This document shows positions 10,355 through 21,722 of a DNA stretch of 64,000 nucleotides, one piece after another (the first letter of the stretch is position 1; each line of letters begins with the position of its first letter). A program made the translations under genes and the position numbers. The notes below the pieces were generated by a model that worked only from the letters and a program-made list of their open reading frames with translations, did not search any database and had not been told where the DNA came from. Origin of the DNA: Grifola frondosa (lineage: Eukaryota > Basidiomycota > Agaricomycetes > Polyporales > Grifolaceae); the NCBI GenBank assembly GCA_001683735.1, contig LUGG01000010.1, forward strand, positions 434,001 to 498,000, given 5' to 3'.

Positions 10355-12643
10355 GTGAATCATACTAAAATGCTGCTGTATTTTCAGCTTCTGTCAGTTC
10401 CCCCATCTATCATAGACGACACCACACCTAGGTCGTTCCTGCCCTCTCGACCCTATGTCGAACCAAACCCTCAGTGTTGTCGATCCAGAAAAGAACAGCT
10501 CCATCCTCCTTCGCCCGACGCGAAGCACATCCAGGAGGATACGGACAGCCTACATGAACAGTTCGAGGTCACCTTAGATCCAGAGGATGACCCCAAGGAT
10601 CTGCCTGCCTTCAGGAAATGGATCGCTGTTCTCGTTATCAGTACATCGGCATTGTGTGCGACGTTTGCTTCTTCGGTGGTGCGCACTCTATCCTGATCCA
10701 TCCTGCGCTCCTCCAGCTTGACATTGTCACGCGTCCATAGGCTGGTTTCACGGAAGCTGGGATTGCGAAAGATCTGCACACCGTGCATGAAGTGACAATT
10801 CTTGGCATTAGTCTCTTTGTCTTGGGTCTAGGTACGTTAGCCTCGACGAGGATGCGATATACGTTTTCTTACGCGCCACATAGGTCTCGGACCGCTGGTG
10901 GTCGGACCACTATCTGAGTTGTATGGACGGAATGTCATCTACCGCATTTCGTATCTGCTCTTCTGGGTATTCACATGGCCAGTTGCTTTCGCTCCCGATA
11001 TTGGTGCGTCTCTTCTTTCAGCCGATAATTTAGCAGCTGACACGGATCCTTACTCGTGTAGAGGTGTACCTCATCTTCCGGTTCATCACTGGAATGTGTG
11101 GCGCGGCATTCCTCAGTGTCGCTGGCGGAAGTGTGAGTGACCTGTTTATCAATGCGAAAGTCGCGAGGTGAGTGACTTTTCATGACTTTGTGGGTTTCGC
11201 CGTCACTTATTTCCATCTAGTCCGATGGCCGTCTACACTATCTCACCGTTCATTGGGCCCGTACTGGGTCCACTGATTGGCGGGTAAGCTGATTTTCCCC
11301 GCTAATTCATCGTCAGTCGCTAACGAATCGTTCTAGGTTCATCAACCAAGTATGTGAAGTGGTTTATGTGGAGTATATGCGCTGATATTTTATGCTTGTA
11401 GAATACGTCTTGGAGATGGACCTACCGGCTACTTTTGATCTGGGAATTTGTGCAAGTTATATTCTTGTTCACGGTGAGTCTGTCCGTCCTTTGAGCGTGA
11501 TGTTTTATGTTTCTTACGATGGGCTAGGTCATACCCGAAACATATGTGCCTGTCATTCTCAAACACAAGGCTCAACGGTATGTTATTCGTCATTATGGCA
11601 TCTCAATTTAATTGACGTCTCCGTGCAGTTTGCGCAAGGAAACCGGGGACAGTCGATACTTCGCTCCCATTGAACACCAGAAGCACAGTCTCGTGAAGAT
11701 GCTCCTCTTCAGTATTTATACGCCATTTGGTGGGTTGCTTCGATAAAAAATCAATTCGATCGACTTGCTGAACCGTGTGGCAGAACTTTTAATATTCGAT
11801 AGGATGGCTCTGTTCCTTGACATCTGGTGTGTACACTGTGGTGATGTGCAGCCACTGTAGCTAACGGTGATTTCCAGGAATTCCCTTATTCTTGGCATCC
11901 TCTATCTCGCCTTCCAGGCGTTCCCCGTGATCTTCGAAGGGGTCCATGGGTTCAACGTTCAGGAGACAGGACTGTCATTCCTCGGTATCGGTGTAGGAAT
12001 GGTGTCTGCGTTGTTGACTCAGCCTCTGTGGAATAAGTATGTGTTGAGCATTACGCCGATTGCGGCATCGTGCTGAATTCAACTATTATAGGCATTACCG
12101 GCGTGAGGCCGCCTTATACGATGGACATCCACCGCCAGAGGTCCGACTTGTAATGGGTCAAGTCGGAGGTATCCTGGCACCAATTGGTACGGTCACCCCG
12201 TCAGCTACCCTCTTTCCTACTCCTGACAGCTTGCGCCACAGGTCTGTTCTGGCTGGCCTTCACCACATACAAGCAGGTACACTGGATCGCGCCCATCATC
12301 GCCTCAGTGCCATTCGGAGCCGGGGTATACTTCATCTTTACCTCTACGTTCACATACCTCGTGACGGCGTACCGCCCCATTGCCGCATCAGCGATGGCAG
12401 CGAACAGCGCACTGCGGTCCACCTTCGCTGCGGTCTTCCCACTGTTTGCCACCGCGATGTATCACAAGCTGGGGACGGTCGGCGCCACCGCGCTTCTCGC
12501 GGGCCTGACGACGATCATGGCGCCACTACCGTAAGTACATGCTTCATCTGGTGACATGCGCAGTGGCCTGACGTTAGTCCAGGTTCATCTACTACAAGAT
12601 CGGCGGACGGCTGCGGGCTAGCTCTCGCTTTGCCGCGAAGTAA
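10355..12643 (+). CDS. Major facilitator superfamily transporter, DHA1 drug/polyamine:H+ antiporter type
   Basis: At least ten exons, with clear early ones at 10355-10678, 10741-10831, 10884-11003, 11062-11167 and from 11221. The spliced protein has a hydrophilic N-terminus (EDTDSLHEQFEVTLDPEDDP) and then 12 predicted membrane segments. The loop 2-3 motif reads LGPLVVGPLSELYGRN, which fits the G-x-L-x-D-R/E-x-G-R pattern. The antiporter motif C region reads ISPFIGPVLGPLIGGFINQ, characteristic of proton-coupled efflux carriers such as Tpo1/Flr1. The ending is RLRASSRFAAK, stop at 12641-12643. A plasma-membrane exporter of small molecules is likely; the substrate cannot be read. The start is uncertain: an ATG at 10455 begins MSNQTLSVVDPEKNSS, a more typical N-terminus, but lies one frame off from the rest. 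Confidence 0.85.
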
Positions 12644-13542
12644 GTTCTGGAGTCCTCGAGGTTGCATGTTTGCGTCGGCATACATACATGGGCTTTCTAC
12701 TCACCATTTATCATTATCCCCGAGCGCGCTCGTCGGGGGGACTTTACATACTGTACTGTGTTAGCGACGATCTCCCACGTCTGCACTAATGTGGATTAAC
12801 GCCACCGTGACATCGCAAGGCTCGACCAGCCGTAGACTGTACATGTACTCACATAGCATCACCGTTGTAGGTTTACACGCGGAATACATTTGGTAGCGTG
12901 GATCTTGGTGGCAGGATCCCTGTGGACACTAGTGTTCCCTAACATGTGCGGACAGGAGTATCAGAGGAGTTGGGACAGATGGATGATTTCCTCGGTGTTT
13001 CACACTGCGTGGTTTCCAGCATGCATCGCTCCCACTGATGGCGGCGAAACGTGGCGCTGCCTGAGAGTGGTCGTAAGATTGCGGGCGTGTGTGGTCGCCT
13101 GTGCTCGCAAGATGTCTGTATATGTCGCGTGGGATTCGAAGTTTAGGAAGAGTGCGGAACACTGGAAAATGAGATATGTGTTTCTGGAGGCGACACGACG
13201 TCGACTTGGTGCAGTTCATAACAGCTCGCGCACGGAAGGAGAACACCTTGCATAGGACACAGCCAATAACATTTGACGTTCAACGGAGTGGCTCGGAGTG
13301 CTGATCTTCTGAAAAACTTCGAGTTCCGGGCTCGGGTAGCTGACGGAACTCTCAGTTGCATGCTCCGAGGCATTTTGCAGGATCCGGGGAAGCGCTGACA
13401 GTGCATGGGATTTTTGGACGCGATTCGGTGTCGATTTTTAAGTGGACGAACGCATCCGCGGTGAAAAAATGAAGCGGGACGATTCGGACGGGACCCCGGG
13501 AGGCAGCGGTTGGATAGCAGCGTGTGGAGCAGCAGCAGTGCG
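12644..13542. other. Intergenic region, no gene recognised
   Basis: About 900 bp downstream of the MFS gene. ORFs at 12890-13255 (+) and 13143-13813 (-) show no domain, no conserved motif and no splicing support. I see nothing functional apart from presumed 3' UTR of the transporter. Confidence 0.45.
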
Positions 13543-13752
13543 ATTGGCTTTCGGCGTTGCACCCCTCGTCTCGCCGAAGTGGCATCGGACCTAGCGACGA
13601 GAAAGGCAGGAAGGGAGGCGATTGGTCAGCGACGCGCCGTGCCCATTGGCTCCCGGCTGCTCGATCACGCCGGACATCACCGGGGAGCGGCGATTGGGCA
13701 GTTGTGTAGTCGTTGATAGTCGTCGATTGGTTGTGTCTCGCCGTGCCATTGG
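13543..13752 (+). promoter_or_regulatory. Cluster of six CCAAT boxes (ATTGG on plus strand) upstream of COX8
   Basis: ATTGG occurs at 13543-13547, 13621-13625, 13645-13649, 13693-13697, 13726-13730 and 13748-13752. All are in the same orientation, about 125-335 bp before the COX8 start. CCAAT is the binding site of the Hap2/3/5 (NF-Y) complex, which controls respiratory genes in fungi. An AT-rich TAATAAAA element near 13815 may serve as a core promoter element. Function is inferred from position and known Hap biology. Confidence 0.6.
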
Positions 13753-13876
13753 CCAGCGTCGCTCCTCCAGCTCGCCGCCAGCTCGTCTTCCAAGTAAAAT
13801 TTCCGCTCAGCACCTAATAAAATGCCCGCGCGGACGCCCCTGCGGTTCCCACGCTCCTCATACCCCATCCTCCACC

Positions 13877-14219
13877 ATGTCCATCCTCGCCCGCTCTGCT
13901 GTCTCTCTCCGCCAGGTCGCTGTCCGCTCTCGCGCAGCACCCTCCCGTTCAATGCACGGGGAGTACAAGGTACGTTGTCACCTGGCGCTGCATCAGCGTT
14001 AGTGGACGTGAGGCTCACTCGCCTATGTAGCACCTGCCGTTCGAATACAAGAACAAGGGCGCGTTCGGTACCAAGCTCGCCGTCTACATGCTCTCGGGCT
14101 TCATCCTGCCTTTCGTCGCTGCCGGTTACCAGCTGTGCGTTGCCTGATTCCTCCCCCGTCTCGACATCGAGTGACTCACCCTCCACATATTTTTCAGGAA
14201 CAAGTCCGCTGCATCATAA
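13877..14219 (+). CDS. COX8: Cytochrome c oxidase subunit 8 (COX7C family), mitochondrial
   Basis: Three exons (13877-13969, 14031-14134, 14198-14219) encode 72 residues. The first 26 or so are Arg/Ser/Ala-rich without acidic residues, a classic matrix presequence (MSILARSAVSLRQVAVRSRA). The mature part HLPFEYKNKGAFGTKLAVYM followed by LSGFILPFVAAGYQLNKS matches the COX7C/Cox8 pattern: HxPF, NK, one membrane helix with G-F-x-x-P-F, then QL-x-K. The product is a small nuclear-encoded, single-helix subunit of complex IV in the inner mitochondrial membrane. The genes on either side are unrelated. The upstream CCAAT array fits Hap-complex control of respiration. Confidence 0.9.
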
Positions 14220-14363
14220 CTGCTCCAGCCCTTATCCACATCATAGACCTAATGTGTATCCTTATGCCCAATAGAATTGGCTTTCGCTTGTACTATCTGT
14301 GAATGTGCACCACTAAGTGTCATCGATGTGCAAGATATGACGGCATGAATCGGCTTGCGTGTG

Positions 14364-17300
14364 CTACCCAGACTCCTCCTCGCCTCCATCCCCCACCAAA
14401 CTCTCCACTATCATCGCGTCGTCCGGCTCGTCGTCGGGCTGCTTTCGCTGTTTCTTCTGTGATTTCTTGCCCGGCATAGTGACACGACAATCGCATGTGC
14501 GCGCCAGGAAATCAGATGTCCCCTCCAACGCGTCAAGCGCCAATATTGACGCCTTGCGTATCGCGGCGGCTGTTGAAGGATCCACCGCACTCGCCAATAC
14601 GACGTCATGTACGACGACTGCAACGTAACATAACATAAGCATCATGTCACGGGAACGTCCATTGCGTACGGGTGATGGGAAATCTCACCATCGGCCTGGG
14701 TCGTCGCCGTCTGTCGGTCAGCACGTTTACGAATGCTGTGCTGCTGGCATCCCTCCGCCTGCAACAACTCAAGCAGGGTGGTGTTAGGGTGCTTGGCGAG
14801 TGTCTGGAACCTAACATGCCGCTCGTAGAACGGCTTCACCACATTCTCGAAAAAGGCTTCGACCCCGGCTGGGGAGAAGTCGTCAGACACGTACAGAGCC
14901 CCAACAACGGACTCGACAACATCAGAAAGGACCTCAAATTCGAGAAAAAAAATTAGACACGTCTCAGGATCGCCACCAAGGAATGGCTCTTACTTTGGGT
15001 GGCTCGAGCTCCATCCAGTACTGACCGGGGAGCCTGTTTTCTATCGCGGCAAGCTTGAACTCGTTATCCTGTTGCACGCGCAGGTTCTCCGCGTATGCGC
15101 GGATGGATTTCTCCAGGTCAGGCGACGCATGCCGGATGTGCTCGTGTAGCCCGATGTGCACACAGAGCGCTGCTAGCGCGTATTTCGATACCATAGCAGC
15201 CTTCCCAGCGCATTAGCAAATGCTATGTTTGAATATACGAAGCCTTTACCTTGAGCATCGAGAGGCCACCGGGAGACATTTGTGGGTATCGATGGAACAC
15301 ATGACGAATAACAACTGTAATAAGATATTGAGTAAGGATAACTCGGAGAGCTCAGCGATTTTTTTAAAGCTCACGGAAATCTAAAATGGCATCCCCGACA
15401 AATTCCAACCGGTCATATCCAGCCGCTGGGTTGCCTTTCAGGATGGAAGTGTGACTCTGCAAATAACAAAAATTTAGACCACCGAAATAACATCAGACTT
15501 GATAACTTACGAGAGCTTGCACTAGTAAATCGACTTTGGTGAAAGAACGTCCGACGATGGTCTCCACCGCCGCGAGTGTGCGTACCGAGCAGGCAACCAA
15601 AGCGACCGGAGAGATCGTCCCCAGCTTCCGTCCGAAGTCAGACCAAAGCGCTACGTCAGGAATGCCGACGCCCAGAATTTTCGAAACCTCCAAGGCGACC
15701 TCACACCCACCAGACAGGTACGCTGCTCCGATAATGGCCTCGACGACATCCGCAACGGTCTAAAATCGCACAACGTCAGCATTCGGCCAAAACAAGCACC
15801 ATAGGCGCACAGCACCTTCTCCCCGAGCCAGAGCACGTTTTGGTCTTCCTGCTGCCTCTTCCTCTTCGGGCGCTTCGCCCCGCCCTTGTCCTGGTCGGCA
15901 GCGGACGCCTGCGGCTGTGATTCCTCGGTGTTCTCCATGTCAGTTGCTTTGGTGTCCTTGTCCTCGGGCGCGGGGACAGCGGGCTGCCAGAGCTTTGCCA
16001 CGAAGCGCTTGCCCTGGACGAAGGAGGGCAGACCGATGCGTGTCGCGCAGGAGAACAGCGCCTTGTTGCTGATGATTTTCTGGCGCGCGGCGTGCAGCGC
16101 GCCTTCGTTCTCTGTGGGTTTGGTCACGTAGCAGTAGATAGACGACACGTCTTTCAGATATGCGTCCCCTGATTCGCAAGTCGGTAATGAGCAAGCATAT
16201 ATGTGAGACCGGTGGGTTAACGTACCGAGGAGTTCCAGCCGCTCGTAATCATGTTCCACCCATGCAGCGGGAGGCGACAGCGCGGCAAGGAGATAGTCTT
16301 CTTCAATAATGTGCTGGAAGAACTTGGCGTTCACCTGCTTTACAAGGAGTAGATCATCGATCTTGGAGGTAATTGACGGCATGAGGAGCATGGTCCGGAA
16401 GGTGCTAGAAGTTAGCATGACAATCGTTATTCACAACTTTCCACGTCCAAAGTGTAAGTTCACGTGCCTGGCTGGGACCGTAAACATGAAACAAAGCTCA
16501 GGGATCAGATCTGTAATTTTTGTCAGTCCTTAATTCGCGCTAAAACCCGGCTACGCTTACATTTTGCTGGGGGCTTGGATGACGGCGTGGCCGGCTTGGA
16601 TGTAGGATGCAAGTTGTTGATCACCATTGGGACCGCAGAAATCTGTATGAGCGGTTGCTCATAGTCCTTGAGCCCTTCAAATCCCTTGCGGCGAGCCCTG
16701 CAATACTCTACGAAATTCGTATACTCCGCCTCGCGCTAAAAATATCAGTCCGACAACGGAGGCTCACGAAATAACAAGATCCTCACCGGGCTGTCGTCGG
16801 CCTTACTCAGCGGCGTGAGATCGCGCCTCAGTGCGACCACAAAATGCCGGTTCGTAAACTCGACCGACCTGTCCTGCACGATAACATCCCGCACGCTATC
16901 CTCGGTGATACCTGCGTCTGACACCAGCGGGACGACTGGTTGTTCGGCGGCGAGCTTCACTGCGTCCCACGGAATATGGTCGACTATGGAGGGCAGATGC
17001 CAGTGATCACTGGAACCTGTCCATGACTCCCCAAGCGGCGCGAAGAAATACAACATGTCTTCCATGGGGCATTCAAATGGCTTATTGATCACAGCCCGAC
17101 AGATTCGCGTAGTATAGCCATAAAGCGCATGCAGCTGGTCTCCGTCCGCCTCGAAAGGAGCCCCTCTTATGAAGTGGACTGTCGCACGGGAACCTGAATC
17201 GAAGACGGGGAAGCTTGGTAACTCTGGAAGAGCGCATCTGGTCAGGATCAACACAGGAGCGTGATGCTCGTCCTTGAGTTTTCCGGGTATTACAACAGTT

Positions 17301-19934
17301 GGGTAGAGACGGCTCTGCGAGTAGGAAAGACTGTTGGTCCAGAAGTCCGGCCTCTTTCTGGGATAACAGTGTGTCTTTGCGGAGGCCTTCGCCGTGACTT
17401 CCGGCTCGGAAGAAGGCCCCTCTCCTTCAATGGCTGTTGTCCGATTCGTTGCATCCTGAGACCACCTCGGCTGCGGGAACTGGCGGCAGTCTAGGAGACC
17501 TCGGTCGTGCAGTTCCGACAGGGCTAAATAGCATGCCGCCCGTCGTGCCTCCGCCAGCGATGCACAAGCTGGCCCAGTGACTGCAGAGACATCCAAGCTT
17601 TTCGGGAATAAGACAGTGCATGCGAACAGTGAGGGACCATCTGGCTCTTGGGTCACCTCTGCAAACTTGAACAACGGTTGTCCGCGCTCCGCGTCATCTT
17701 GGTCAACCGAGCCTGCCAAAATACGATACATGACAGTAGTCGCTTCTGTCTTGTACAACCGTGCGCTCGTCGTTGGATCCTTGATAAACTGATCGGACTC
17801 GTCATCCTCGTCGCTATCAGATCGGTACGGATCCAGGTCTTCGTGCAGTATCCCTGGCGGTACAGCACTACACACGTCTGCGGAGACCTGTGCGATCCAG
17901 GATTGTAGACTGGTGCTCGGAGTAATGACTTGAGCCAGAATCCGTCGATGAATATCGTTATCACTCTCTACCATATGGATAAGGTGGCTCCGTGCACCAT
18001 CCGCATGAGCAGATGAGAAGGCATATGACACCTGGCTATCGAATACGTTGAACCTATGGAAAATCGTACCAGTGGTTCAATGTAATGACATACTGACTTG
18101 AGACACTACTTACCGTACGACTACGGAAGCGGGAATGAAATCAAGATCCTCCGAGGATTTAGTCACAACAAGGAGGTTCAGATGTCTTTCTGAGAATTTA
18201 CGAAGTATCTCTTGCTAATAATCGAAGTGAGAAAGATATCAAGGATGCGGCTTGTACCACTTGCCTGATATTCCGGGATGCCAAGTCGTCCGTGACCGGT
18301 CACAGATCCAGCATGAATGAATGGCACGAGAATTTCGAGCAACTCTGCCATCACTATTGCAACGGCTCTTTTCCTCACTGAATTCAAAGACCTCTTATTA
18401 GGAATCATTCGATATAAAATCGTTAAACTCACCGATGACCAAAGCGCGAAAATTAGCACCGCGAGGCTCGCATGTCTCCAAAGTCTGTATCAACTTGACA
18501 AGCTGAGGAGATAGACCGCGCTCCTGAGATCTTTCATCGAGCGCAGGCTTGCTGAATGACTCGCTGTCTATAACAGCTTGCGCTTTGAGCTTCACATCTA
18601 CCATAGCCATGAGTGTGATGCAAGACAAAGAGCTAGAGCTCGAAGTCGGCATGGTATCCAGTATTTGGTTAACAGTGCGACGCCAATATAAATCTGCTGC
18701 AAAAGAGCCAAGTTCGGCGAGTACTTGTCGGGCACGTCTATAGTGGCGGGGGAGGAAGAGCAGCTGTTGCGTATCTATCTCTCGCAACTTGAGCGACAGA
18801 GGTGTTTCCTCATCCAGGACGTTGTGTGGACTGTACGGAATCACCAACTCCATCGGCCGTTCCCAGACGTCGCCCCCTGCAGATTCCTCTTCCACAAATA
18901 CCGTTTTCGCTTCCAGTGCCTCAAGCTTGCTAACGTCCAAGTAGTGTCTATCAGCTTGAGAACATGTAACCATGGTCAACGCCTTCGGTTTTGAGGCTAT
19001 ATCAAGATTGCGATAAAACTCCATAATACGAAGCATGGGATGTGGAGTCCGATTCGACAAGATTCTCTGGGCATCACTGATGATAAGCAGATGAGCATCG
19101 GACAGTGTGATACTGCCATCAATGAGGCAGTCACGGAGCAGCTATTGAATTGTCAGTTAATGTACTTTAGGACCAACACTGTGATCGTACGTTCGCAGAG
19201 ACAACAACGACGTCGTATGCTATCAATGCCGACCAGGAACTGATGGTAGCGCCATGTATAGGCAGAGCATATGACGCAATAGAGAGATGATCGTCGGACT
19301 TTCCCAAGGCAGTCACATACCGGCCGATTGCCAGGTCGTCACTAGAAGCAGAGGTCATGCTAGTCAACCACAAGCAATTTAAGTCATTGAGAATGGACTG
19401 ACTCTACAACCAACAGCGCAGTGCGTTGTTGTGACGTAGAGCGACGTCTTTCAGACTCGCAACTTTGTTGCAATATATGGCCCAAGAGGGTGAGCTTGAC
19501 TATTTGGAGCGAACTCAATTTCTAAATATATGCACTCAGAACTCCGAGACTCACCATCAGTACCAGTCACGGCAATAACTTAATGAAGGGTTAGACGTGA
19601 AGGTGCAACTTGACAAAGGAGAGTCACCATTTCCACGCAAACATTGCTTGTATATTGCTTGTAGGTCCAGCACAGTTGGGGCAGAGACAGAAGACGCGTG
19701 GTCTGTCTTACGTCTTTTGAGAGGACGATCGTCGACTGGTGGCTCAAGTTTGCGAACGGTGCCTACTCGATCCGCACTGGCAGTAGATACTACTACCGAC
19801 TGACTGGCTGCCACCGAGGAATCCGCCGATAGGCCAGCATGAGCATCAGTCCGTTCATCGTCGCTGGGTTTTCTAGTGTTTGAATCGTTCGCTGAGTCCG
19901 ATTTCTGCCATGCTTGTTTCCAGAGCTTGAGCAT
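14364..19934 (-). CDS. Dicer-like ribonuclease III with degenerate helicase domain
   Basis: This long, intron-rich gene encodes roughly 1,400 residues (my estimate). The N-terminal half has helicase layout but lost motifs. Where Walker A (TGSGKT) belongs, the spliced protein reads NVIAVTGTDE; the DECH box position reads IISDAQR; the QxxGRAR region reads SAHADGARSHLIHMVE. A Dicer dimerisation domain (about 17.65-17.45 kb; LFACTVLFPKSLDVSAVTG) and a PAZ/connector region (about 16.7 kb; REAEYTNFVEYCRARRKG) follow. Two RNase III domains come next: the first with HDYERLELLGDAYLK and VADVVEAIIGAAYLSGG, the second with YDRLEFVGDAILDF and VLSDVVESVVGALYVSDD. All catalytic Glu/Asp positions of both are present. 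The C-terminal 150 residues contain a dsRBD-like stretch. The product should cut dsRNA into siRNA, probably without ATP-driven processivity (inference). Start ATG at 19934 precedes MLKLWKQAWQ. Confidence 0.9.
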
Positions 19935-20132
19935 CAACTATACAACAATGCAGAAAGTCGACACAGTGCAGATAAAACTGGAAGACAATACTGTAGAGAT
20001 AAATGGTAGCCAACAAGATTGTAGTCTGCAGGCGTGTGGCAAGTATGTAGTGAGGTTGGACGAAAACGAGTAATGGGCGTCAATATTCAATGCTACATAG
20101 CGCCAGATCGTAGCCGCCCACGCAAACATATC

Positions 20133-21688
20133 TCATTGCTCCGACAGGATGTCTTCAAGAAGATCCTGATGATACCTGGCTTGCAGAGCCTTCAAAAATT
20201 CCTGCAAGCCCCCACCTTCCATAACAGATGGCAGATTCATCACGGAAAGCCCAAGTCGGTGATCAGTCACCCGATCCTATGAAGTGAGCTTTGAGTCCAA
20301 ATTCTCAGTCGCTGCGATGGTACAAGGACACAGTACCTGAACGTAGTTGTATGTTCTGATTTTTTCACTTCTATCTGCACTTTTGACCAGATTGCGGCGA
20401 ACGGCTCGTCGCTCAATCATTTCTTCATTGAGCTTCCGATCCATGAGTCGAGCTCTTAGCACTTGAAATGCGCGATGTCTATTCTGTAGAACTTCAGGTT
20501 ACTTAGGTACTCGGATAAATACAGAATTTACGAACCTGGGTGTTGACTACGCTCATCTTGCATTGAAACTGTTATGCCAGTTGGTAAATGAGTCAAGCGT
20601 ACAGCGGATTCCGTTTTGTTGACATGCTATAAATCACGTCAGAAGTACAAAGGACGCAGACTTTTGCATGCTTCTTACCTGCCCGCCAGCGCCCCTTGCA
20701 CGCATAACTTCTAATTTAATTTCATCCATCTTAAACAGATCGTTATCTGACGTTGATGACGATTCCGATTCCTCGGTCAATGGGAGCACCTAGACAATTA
20801 TGAGATCCAGAAGATACTACAGACACACTGATGGCGACGTACCAGTACGGCAACAGTGCTTGTATGTGTCCTTCCCTTCGCCTCTGTTGCAGGCACTCTC
20901 TGCACTCGATGGACACCACTTTCCCACCTCAGAGTATCGTACGCGCCCTTGCCTTTGATTTCCAGTACTGCATCCCGCATACCGCCATCGTCAAGGATAC
21001 TGCTGGCCACAGTAGACGCCTTCCATCCGAGGGAGCTTGCTACTCGCACATACATTCGCACCAACTCGCCCAAAAACAGCGCCGCTTCAGAACCCCCAAC
21101 TCCCGCTTTAAGTTCAATGATGGCAGAGAGAGCGGTTGTCGACGATGCTGGCACAACTAACTGAGGAAACGTTGTTTCAGCCAGTTGTGATAGAGTCTCC
21201 GACAAAAACGCATGCTCCTCCTGAGCAAGATATCGCATGGTCGGGTCGGGATCACTCAAGAAAGGTACGGTTTCCTCCAGTGACTACTGCGCGGCTTTCG
21301 GTCAGAAAATGACGGCAAATGAAGCATACTCATACGGACCCGTTTTGTACGAATCCACTCGTCCCAGGCATTTTGGAGAGGTTCTAACTCCTTGACCTTT
21401 CTAAATCGTTGTATATCCTCCTCAGATAGAGAAGGATCTTCTGTTACCTAAACACAATTAACTTCAACATGTCTGAGACTCTAAACATGTGATCCTGACC
21501 TCTGACTGCAATTTGTTTCGCTCCTGCAATTTCCTTTGGATATATTGTAAAATGGGCGCATCATCTGGTCCTGCCCCATTTCGCACAGCAGTGCGCTGTT
21601 CTTGGGCAAGAAGAATGCGAGAACTTGTGTAGTATCTAAGGCGTCGTATTTGAGGAACGACGCGGAGATGGGAGAGTGGACGAAACAT
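20133..21688 (-). CDS. MRF1: Mitochondrial peptide chain release factor 1
   Basis: The factor releases completed chains at UAA/UAG codons on mitochondrial ribosomes. Exon 1 (21688-21500) starts [20 protein letters not shown], an Arg-rich presequence without acidic residues. The N-terminal domain follows, then the PCRF domain with [19 protein letters not shown] and [20 protein letters not shown]. The catalytic GGQ loop [19 protein letters not shown] spans a splice site near 20690; the Gln reaches the peptidyl transferase centre. The end is [20 protein letters not shown], with TGA at 20133-20135. The 5' end is only 34 bp from the start of the divergent neighbour. The 3' end lies 198 bp upstream of the Dicer start, in the same orientation. 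Confidence 0.93.
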
Positions 21689-21722
21689 CAAGCAGAGACC
21701 AAATCCGTCGATTGTCTACAAG

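Noticed and set aside
13143..13813. Minus-strand ORFs upstream of COX8
   Set aside because: They overlap the CCAAT array and have no conserved features; treated as promoter sequence.
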